Positions 60,901 through 64,000 of a stretch of 64,000 nucleotides of DNA are shown here, piece by piece (positions within the stretch are counted from its first letter, which is position 1; each line of letters opens with the position of its first letter). The translations under genes and the position numbers were made by a program. A model generated the notes under the pieces. That model had not been told where the DNA came from and made no database searches. It saw only the letters and a program-made list of their open reading frames with translations. The stretch is from Aphrophora alni. Its lineage: Eukaryota > Arthropoda > Insecta > Hemiptera > Aphrophoridae. Location: positions 13,362,098-13,426,097 of the forward strand of contig OY740772.1 in NCBI GenBank assembly GCA_963513935.1. Reading direction: 5' to 3'.

Positions 60901-62406
60901 GTCAAACGATTTTGTCGATAGCGGTATCCTATTGTCGGCGACGTAAAAACACCGCGGCACCAAAGCAGCGGCGAGTCAAACAATTTTGTAGATAGCGGTA
61001 TCCCATTGTCGGCGGCGTAAAAACACCGCGGCATCAAAGCAGGGGCGAGTCAAACGATTTTTTTGATAGCGGTATCCCATTGTCGGCGGCATAAAAACAC
61101 TGTGGCATTGGCACCCGTCGGTATAGCAGACATACAAAAACGTTTGATGGGCCGCTTTTTTTCCACGAATCAATTTAGTATACATTATGGAAAATATAAC
61201 ATTTCTTTTCAGTTTTCTTCTTGTCTTTGACTGGTTATGATCTACGTACGAAAACGGAAGTGTGTGTTGGTTTCGTTTGAGACGCGGTTAAATGTGTCAA
61301 AAGACTTGACAAAGGGGAATTTGTAAAAAAGCTTTGTAGTGTTTCATTTTTTCATGTTTGATGTATAATATACATAACATAATATATACGATACATTTAT
61401 GTACAATAAAATGAGTTGCAATAACATCTTAATTGCATAATTCTTAGCGTTACCTGATTAAATAAGCTTTCTTTGAACGAAAACCGATTTTTCACGGGAA
61501 CCTCGGATTAACCGGCCAAACAGGCAACCGGCCCGGGTGTCAGTCCCAACTAGACCGGTTAAGAGGGGGTTCTACTGTATGAATACATTTCCCAGTGATT
61601 CATGACCTGAGAAAAGAGTAAAATAAATAAGTGTTTGTGCTTTTATCATAAGCTGGCGCCTGACAATTCAAAGTAAATTCTTTCCAGTATAAAATTAAAT
61701 AATAAATAAATAAATTCAAGCCTCCAGTTTTAATCGAAAGGTCATCAAATAGATTATTATAAAGATTAACTTTTTTAAGAATAACTTTCTTGTTGTTTAT
61801 CGTAGAAATTACCTTTGAACAGCGTTGGATCCACACTTTATAGTAGTATACAATAAGCTATGGCAGGACTTTAAAGGTATTACAAAAAAATTATTAAATT
61901 AAAAAAAAAAATTATTACAAAAAGTGTCACAAACATTAAGACGATTGTATGTATAGCTATTAATTTGTGGAGGCTGTCAATGTTTATGACCAAAATTAAT
62001 TTTATGAATCTAATAAAAAGTATGCATTAAAAAAAATGCTTTTCCTGTTGTTTTTGTATTAATATAATTAATTTTGCAGTCTAGTTGGTCATTTTCAATA
62101 GACTTAAAGAAACAACGCTATGTAAAATAAAGACACAATATAATATGAAATCAGAAAACAGTAGAACTGTTTTTTATTTGCTTAGATTATACAAATTTTC
62201 TAAACATTTTCCTGATTACATTTATTTATAAAACACACTGTCCAGGTTCGAAATAACTGAAGGATATGAATTGTATATTACACAAAAGTAATCTATGACT
62301 CTCTGTATTCATGAGAGCTTACAAACCTTAAAAAAGAATGTGCTTCCATGCTTCTATTCATGTTACTGGAGCAGACGACAGCTATCACTAAATTCGTGCT
62401 AGGCAT
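36829..62406 (-). CDS. SSU72: SSU72 RNA polymerase II CTD phosphatase, complete, five coding exons
   Basis: The exons are 62406-62327, 44849-44706, 41352-41213, 38195-38077 and 36930-36829. They join in phase (remainders 2, 2, 1, 0) to 194 codons plus TAA, the same length as human SSU72. The CX5R phosphatase loop CSSNMNRS starts at C12 with R18. NLDIQDNHEEATIGAF supplies D140 and D143; D143 is the family's general acid. YTQNGLLHMLDRNK and CEERVYDQVVE are also family blocks, and the protein ends in FY as usual. The known role is dephosphorylation of Ser5P/Ser7P of the RNA polymerase II C-terminal repeat in the nucleus, coupled to 3'-end processing through symplekin. Introns are 17.5, 3.4, 3.0 and 1.1 kb and full of transposons. 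The stretch from 122 to 132 and the tail differ from vertebrates, but no key residue is lost. Identification is by recalled family sequence, not by a search. Confidence 0.95.
36931..38076 (-). other. SSU72 intron 4
   Basis: AT-rich and without recognisable coding content. It has a (CCTAA)3 run at 37639-37660, which matches the insect telomere motif but is too short to mean more than chance or a small interstitial tract. Confidence 0.8.
38077..38195 (-). CDS. SSU72: SSU72 coding exon 4 (acidic catalytic block)
   Basis: The acceptor is TTTTTCAG|ATATGAG. The exon encodes SVHVINLDIQDNHEEAT and then IGAFLICELVTV, and ends at GTT|GTAAGT. It holds D140 and D143. Confidence 0.95.
38196..39715. other. 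SSU72 intron 3, part before the pogo element
   Basis: AT-rich intron sequence. The open frames here (about 70 codons) have low complexity and match nothing I recognise. At 38751-38790 the phrase ACTCTTTTTCCTTTTAGA repeats in tandem. Confidence 0.6.
39716..41024 (+). mobile_element. pogo/Tigger-type DNA transposon, internally deleted
   Basis: The ends are CAGTACTACCTCGTTTATC on the left and, reverse-complemented, CAGTACAACCTTGTTTATC on the right. Both are flanked by TA (39714-39715 and 41025-41026), the Tc1/mariner/pogo target duplication. Further GGATTATCCGGAT and ATTAACCGGATC motifs lie just inside each end. At 1,309 bp it is about half the length of an autonomous Tigger. It sits in SSU72 intron 3, antisense to the gene, and retains one short open frame at 40641-40775. 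Confidence 0.88.
40641..40775 (+). pseudogene. Remnant pogo transposase: N-terminus fused to C-terminal PIP box
   Basis: A 44-codon frame opens MATKQKRNVLTMAQKLDALN, very like the start of Tigger/pogo transposases (the CENP-B type helix-turn-helix). After about 27 residues it runs straight into KQRKINDFFCK and stops. QxxIxxFF is a PCNA-interacting (PIP) box of the kind known at the C-terminus of pogo transposase. So an internal deletion appears to have joined the two ends in frame, removing most of the DNA-binding region and all of the DDD catalytic core. Whether the peptide is made is unknown. Confidence 0.7.
41213..41352 (-). CDS. SSU72: SSU72 coding exon 3 (residues 75-122)
   Basis: The acceptor is CCTTCAG|CTACACACAG. 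The exon reads YTQNGLLHMLDRNKRIK, then IRPERF and TCEERVYDQVVE, and ends at GAAT|GTAAGT. Phase fits both neighbours. Confidence 0.94.
41353..44705 (-). other. SSU72 intron 2, U12-type (minor spliceosome)
   Basis: The 5' splice site is GTATCCTTTT, an exact match to the U12 consensus. Near the 3' end the minus strand reads AACCTTAATTTTAACCTTCAG. CCTTAAT resembles the U12 branch site, with its A about 13 bases before the AG and no long pyrimidine tract. The 3.35 kb body is AT-rich with no exon. At about 42287 a short sequence resembles one end of a pogo-type element (ACAGTTGAACCTGCCTAATA), but no matching opposite end was seen. Confidence 0.85.
44706..44849 (-). CDS. SSU72: SSU72 coding exon 2 (residues 27-75)
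   Basis: Acceptor TTTTCAG is followed by TAAAAAAGG, completing S27 and giving KKGFLVKSFGTGDKVKLPG, then the APDKPNVYDF and TYDEIYQDLY blocks. The exon stops inside codon 75 at the donor TT|GTATCCTTTT, a perfect U12-type 5' splice site. Confidence 0.94.
44850..44944 (-). other. SSU72 intron 1, segment beside exon 2
   Basis: Intron 1 runs from 44850 to 62326 (17.5 kb). This first piece is plain AT-rich sequence; the rest is described under the elements that fill it. Confidence 0.8.
44945..48350. repeat. Large fold-back repeat in SSU72 intron 1
   Basis: The left arm (about 44945-46300) returns in reverse complement in the right arm (about 46580-48350). Matching blocks are 44947-45030 with 48270-48350 (CTCACTCA...CCCCAAAA), 45960-46075 with 48080-48180 (AACTCACGAA...CCTTAGAGGTTA) and 46145-46235 with 46592-46700 (AAAACCACTTTTTTGGACT). 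The left arm is interrupted by a pogo MITE at 45072-45773. Related single arms occur at 52895-53110, 56165-56440 and 62525-63000. The centre, near 46320-46520, includes a poly-T run. No coding capacity was recognised. Confidence 0.75.
45072..45773 (+). mobile_element. pogo-type MITE, copy A
   Basis: The ends are CAGTAGAACCTCTGTTAACC and, reverse-complemented, CAGTAGAACCCCTCTTAATC, with TA on both sides (45070-45071, 45774-45775). ATTAACCGG repeats lie inside the left end. At 702 bp it has no transposase. It is inserted in the left arm of the fold-back repeat and nearly identical to copies B and C. An antisense open frame of 78 codons recurs in copy B but looks like a by-product of shared sequence. 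Confidence 0.88.
48351..51400. other. SSU72 intron 1, middle stretch
   Basis: AT-rich sequence with no exon recognised. It holds short TTAGG runs (48650-48664), and at 50097-50302 three imperfect copies of a motif around GTGATCGGACGT. Near 49420 the words EIKELIDKGRIINSPGP can be read in one frame, faintly like the start of a gypsy reverse transcriptase, but nothing follows. Confidence 0.55.
50097..50302 (+). repeat. Three imperfect copies of a GATCGGACGT-containing motif
   Basis: The copies are GAGTCCAAAGTGATCGGACGT (50108-50128), GCGTCTGAGGTGATCGGACGT (50234-50254) and ACGTTCAAAGTAAACGGACGT (50274-50294). The last two form a tandem pair of about 40 bp. Function unknown. Confidence 0.65.
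51503..51645 (+). repeat. CpG-richer direct duplication
   Basis: AGCATGTCGGTGACGTGAAC and AGCATGTCGGTGACGCGAAC lie about 92 bp apart, each followed by an ACGAGATTT/ATGAGATTT and CCAAAAAG block. Between them is the palindromic CACGGCCGCTGTGCATGCGCC. It stands out from the surrounding AT-rich DNA. Its nature is unknown, possibly a SINE or transposon end. Confidence 0.55.
51765..51885 (+). pseudogene. Short fragment of a LINE reverse-transcriptase tail
   Basis: The frame reads KQVIRFVNNVPQRLHYKQLF and then IYLNIMTLQFECSLFDN. This resembles the conserved stretch after the RT thumb of CR1/jockey-type elements (QKKAIRII...HT.PLF..L.ILTL). It is only about 40 codons and ends in a poly-A run at 51884. 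Confidence 0.5.
51997..52652 (-). mobile_element. pogo-type MITE, copy B (inverted)
   Basis: It begins CAGTAGAACCCCTCTTAACC and ends in GGTTAACAGAGGTTCTACTTG, with TA on both sides (51995-51996, 52653-52654). It is the same element as copy A in the opposite orientation, 656 bp. The right end has one extra T within TTCTACTTG. Confidence 0.88.
52895..53110 (+). repeat. Fold-back family arm, split by the LTR retrotransposon
   Basis: ACTTTCTTACTCATCCATCCC and the following AATGTCTGTTTGGTAGTTGT match 62525-62600 and 44947-45030. The similarity continues to TTTGATTAAAATTGT just before the LTR at 53111, so the LTR element landed inside this repeat. Confidence 0.65.
53111..54335 (+). repeat. 5' LTR of the gypsy-like element
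   Basis: It starts TGTTAACGTCACCACGATAG and ends AACCCA, one base before the TGGCGCC primer site. TATAAG at 53446-53451 may be the promoter; the tandem hairpin repeats at 53477-53760 would then lie in the transcribed leader. The 1,225-bp length rests on these landmarks because the 3' LTR is truncated. Confidence 0.7.
53477..53760 (+). repeat. About eight imperfect 35-bp repeats in the LTR leader
   Basis: The phrase CACTTCTCTTCCGGGAGACC recurs roughly every 35 bp from 53477 to about 53755, with variants CTCCTCCAGGAGACC, CTCCTCTGGGAGAT and CTCTCCGGGGAGACC. Each core (TCTCCTCTGGGAGA) is itself an inverted repeat that could form a small hairpin. Confidence 0.8.
54397..55203 (+). pseudogene. gag of the gypsy-like element, with PHD-like finger, one in-frame stop
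   Basis: All pieces share one frame, broken by TGA at 54766-54768. Order: an N-terminal Cys/His module at 54421-54525 (ACSKCRVESHHIYIGL, then SYTCPECKE); a Pro/Thr linker; a typical Gag core (LPEYNGDGPQDLIVLLVQYE ... QWTQIIALQL then GKAEGW, RTEESIDTFL). In another frame at 55155-55193 lies a zinc knuckle, CRYCPEYHFHRNC. The first module looks like the second half of a PHD finger, with Tyr where the Cys before GL is usually found. The frame differences indicate a decayed copy. Gag would package the element's RNA in the cytoplasm. Confidence 0.7.
55320..55660 (+). pseudogene. Retropepsin fragment of the gypsy-like element
   Basis: IPVSIGNQTVTALVDSGAN gives the aspartic-protease DSGA signature near 55357-55371. 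About 200 bp later, in a different frame, VADHLTEAVILGYPWLTNQ matches the ILG..WL segment that ends retroviral-type proteases. The frame change between them means it cannot be translated as one protein. Sequence after 55660 is low-complexity Pro/Thr-rich and not recognised. Confidence 0.7.
56091..56163 (+). repeat. Polypurine tract and truncated 3' LTR
   Basis: AGGGGGAGGGGGAG is followed by TGCTAACATCACCAC and AACTAGTTTCTCAACACTCA, matching the first 58 bp of the 5' LTR with about 10 differences. Similarity then stops. Confidence 0.8.
56164..56440 (+). repeat. Fold-back family arm, right of the LTR element
   Basis: GATGCCCAAATTTAGAGTG, the ATATGGCCAAAATATATCC block and CCGCAAAAAACCTGACTTGA match, in reverse complement, 46590-46810. 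Confidence 0.65.
56441..57459. other. SSU72 intron 1 stretch, nothing recognised
   Basis: AT-rich intron sequence with no exon, no long open frame and no repeat that I could match elsewhere in the window. Confidence 0.5.
57460..57690 (+). repeat. Dispersed repeat family 1, copy f
   Basis: The best preserved copy: CTCGGTCATCGCTTTATAAA, AGAAAAGAATATAAAATAAA, AAATACTCTAGAGTC, CAGAGATCTGACAGGAAA, CTAACCCAAGACTATAT, TAGACCCAGC, TTTGGGATTGCCAAATCTGC, AATGAGCCCCTAAGTG. Other copies are at 15301-15520 (+), 15655-15845 (-), 17965-18187 (+), 30500-30680 (-) and 32805-32875 (-). The family is not one I recognise. Confidence 0.75.
57760..58015 (-). repeat. tRNA-derived SINE-like copy 1
   Basis: On the minus strand a tRNA-like head (GGCGATCACCTCGCTAATCT ... 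CAGGTTTAATCCTTGAGG, a B-box-like GGTTTAATCC) is followed by AGTGAATTCTGGTTGTAATG and TTAGAATTATGGCAAC. The copy at 58598-58790 (+) shares the head and tail in the same order. Confidence 0.6.
58598..58790 (+). repeat. tRNA-derived SINE-like copy 2
   Basis: TTCGGGTTCAAATTCCTAGG is a good B box. GTAGTGAATGCTATTAGAATTACGG corresponds to the body of copy 1. It lacks a clear 3' A tail. Confidence 0.6.
58791..60774. other. SSU72 intron 1 stretch, nothing recognised
   Basis: AT-rich intron with no exon or matched repeat. A short AACAACAACAAC run is at 59443-59456. Confidence 0.5.
60775..61577 (+). mobile_element. pogo-type MITE, copy C, with internal tandem repeat
   Basis: It has the same ends as copy A (CAGTAGAACCTCTGTTAACC; right end GGGGGTTCTACTG), with TA at 60773-60774 and 61578-61579. 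At 803 bp it is longer than the others mainly because a 74-bp internal unit is present three times. Confidence 0.88.
60897..61118 (+). repeat. 74-bp unit repeated three times inside pogo MITE copy C
   Basis: GTCAAAC starts at 60901, 60975 and 61049, exactly 74 bp apart. Each unit contains GATAGCGGTATCC, ATTGTCGGCG and TAAAAACACCGCGGCA. Copies A and B have one unit only. Confidence 0.88.
61578..62326. other. SSU72 intron 1, end nearest exon 1
   Basis: AT-rich. A 78-codon open frame on the minus strand (61600-61836) has no recognisable domain. The donor of exon 1 is at 62326. Confidence 0.55.
62327..62406 (-). CDS. SSU72: SSU72 coding exon 1 (start codon and CX5R loop)
   Basis: The ATG is at 62406-62404. 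The exon encodes MPSTNLVIAVVCSSNMNRS and then MEAHSFL (26 codons plus 2 bases), and ends at AG|GTTTGT. It carries catalytic C12 and R18. Ten bases upstream of the ATG the minus strand reads CTGTTTCAG|G (acceptor at 62417), so this exon may be spliced to an untranslated exon further upstream; that is inference only. Confidence 0.94.
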
Positions 62407-62416
62407 TATTTTAATC

Positions 62417-64000
62417 CTGAAACAGTTAAACACCAGTTAAATACAAGCCTATACTTTTTTTTAAAACTTTAAAGTTGTGAGATAAATACAAATTCTAAGA
62501 ATAATAAATGGTGAAAAATATCGTACACTTTCTCACTCATTTATCCCCAAAATTAAATAAAACTAATTGTCACCAAAAATATCAGTTTGGTAGTTGTCAA
62601 CTAAAAAGAGAAAGTGAACCACACAATTCTGAAAAAAAATAAATAAATAAAATAAAAAATGAATTTAAATAAGGGTCTTGCCTCACTTTTGTTATAAACA
62701 CATACACAACGTAAATCATATTTTGATTAAAATTATCTTTTTAATAACAGTAGTTAATTTTTGTTTTTTGCCAATTAATCCTGAACTGTTACTTCCAGAA
62801 TCGTTAAAGTATTACTTGTGATTTTCACACAGGTTTAGGTTGTTAATCTTAACATTTCATTAAAGTTTTAACAAAATTGGTAGAGCCAATTAACAAAATT
62901 ATGTCTTTTTTTCACAACCCAATAACCGATATCTTGTTTTTTTAACAATAACTAAAGAACCAACATTTTTGTTGTGACAGAGGTTTTTTGTCAAAAAAAA
63001 TTTGTATATTACTCGTAGAAGTTTGGCTCATGTTACAACAAGTCTTATATGTTACCTTACATAGCGAGGATTTTACTCGATGGAAGAGTACTTGAAGCCA
63101 TAATACTACATTGTTAATATTTGTCTTTTTGTATTATTTATATGTTTAATGTTTAGACTGCACTTCGAATTTGTATTTTAATAAGTCAAATGTACATAAT
63201 TATTGATAACTCAAATGTGTACTTACTAAAGCTTTGCTTCATCATATTGTGTACTGAATATAGGCTAATAAGAATAAACACACATTATAAGAGTTATTTA
63301 TATACAAAACTAAGCTTGTCGTCACACTTAAAAGTCAGAAGGGTTTTACAGAAGTAATAACAAATGGCCAAACCAGTACAAATAGAGATTACCGGGCACA
63401 AAAGTAACAAAAAAATTGTGCAAAATTTGTTTCAAACCGTACTTAGAAAAATAATATTTACACTGTTCACTTTTTCACCGTAAAAATTTAAAATGAAAAG
63501 TATCAAAACCATATAAAAGTAGATTATTTAAAATCTAGGGAATTGCTGTCACGAAGGTAATTATATAGTATATTACGAGCTTCTAGATATTGCACAATAA
63601 AATCAGTATCAATTATCAAACTATAAATTTAAAAGAATTAATTTTTTCCGATAACTTTCAAATCAGCATTTCAGGAGAGATATATGACCAATGCATTTTG
63701 TTTGGATCCTTAAAGGCTACATTTGAGCAAATTTGATCTAAACGCTATAGCCAATTTTGAGTTTTTTAATTTTTCAAGGCAGCTATCTCTCAATATTTTT
63801 TATTCATCATGTAACTTTCTTTATACTATATATATATACTGCAGAAAATATGATCTATTCAACTTATAAAAAAATCCCAAATATCTGACTCAATTAAAAG
63901 TTCAATTTTACATCTAACCCTGCTTATCATTATTAAAATGAACTTTAACACAATGTGTGAGGTGAATAAAAACTAGTATTTGTTTATACTAAGCTCTTTT
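62417..64000. other. Region upstream of SSU72, with fold-back family arm
   Basis: 62525-62980 matches the left arm of the SSU72 intron 1 fold-back (CACTTTCTCACTCATTTATC, GTTTGGTAGTTGTCAACTAA, then ACAGGTTTAGGTTGTTAATC). 63650-63850 has further family-like words. A promoter or 5' UTR exon for SSU72 should lie here or beyond; none can be picked out with confidence. Confidence 0.5.

Noticed and set aside
1..64000. CRISPR array, operon structure, tRNA or rRNA genes
   Set aside because: Looked for and not seen; the window is eukaryotic and its regular repeats are microsatellites or transposon-internal tandems.

Overview
This is a stretch of animal nuclear DNA, most likely from an insect with a large, AT-rich, transposon-laden genome. 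The evidence is GT-AG introns of up to about 17 kb, short CCTAA/TTAGG runs, and many mariner, piggyBac, pogo, gypsy-like and non-LTR remnants. The order is not determinable from the window.

Only two host genes are visible, both on the minus strand and both built here by hand from splice sites and reading phase. (1) SSU72, the RNA polymerase II CTD phosphatase, is complete: five coding exons between 62406 and 36829 that join in phase to exactly 194 codons, the length of human SSU72. Its second intron has U12-type (minor spliceosome) signals. (2) ATAD3, a mitochondrial inner-membrane AAA+ ATPase, is present as its first six coding exons, from 23440 down to 3447 (325 complete codons: N-terminus, coiled coil, membrane segment). 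The AAA+ catalytic half must lie beyond the left edge. ATAD3A and SSU72 are also near neighbours in the human genome (1p36.33), so the pairing may be old microsynteny.

Layout. 1-3446: ATAD3 intron 6 as far as visible, with a broken antisense non-LTR retrotransposon (RT, RNase H, zinc knuckle). 3447-23440: ATAD3 exons 6 to 1. Its introns hold mariner/Tc1 remnants, an inverted-repeat element with a hammerhead-like motif, and in intron 1 a run of four large fold-back palindromes. 23441-36828: intergenic, with a piggyBac element bounded by TTAA (itself carrying an unexplained GC-richer insert), a mariner, a terminal-inverted-repeat element, a second hammerhead-like motif, a CR1/jockey-like LINE tail and a Polinton-like integrase fragment. 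36829-62406: SSU72. Intron 3 carries an internally deleted pogo/Tigger element. Intron 1 carries three copies of a related pogo MITE, a fold-back of more than 3 kb, and an LTR retrotransposon (5' LTR, primer binding site, gag, protease, polypurine tract) that lacks pol. 62417-64000: upstream of SSU72, mostly a copy of the fold-back family.

No tRNA or rRNA gene, CRISPR array or bacterial feature is present. Most long open frames are shadows of, or broken pieces from, mobile elements.
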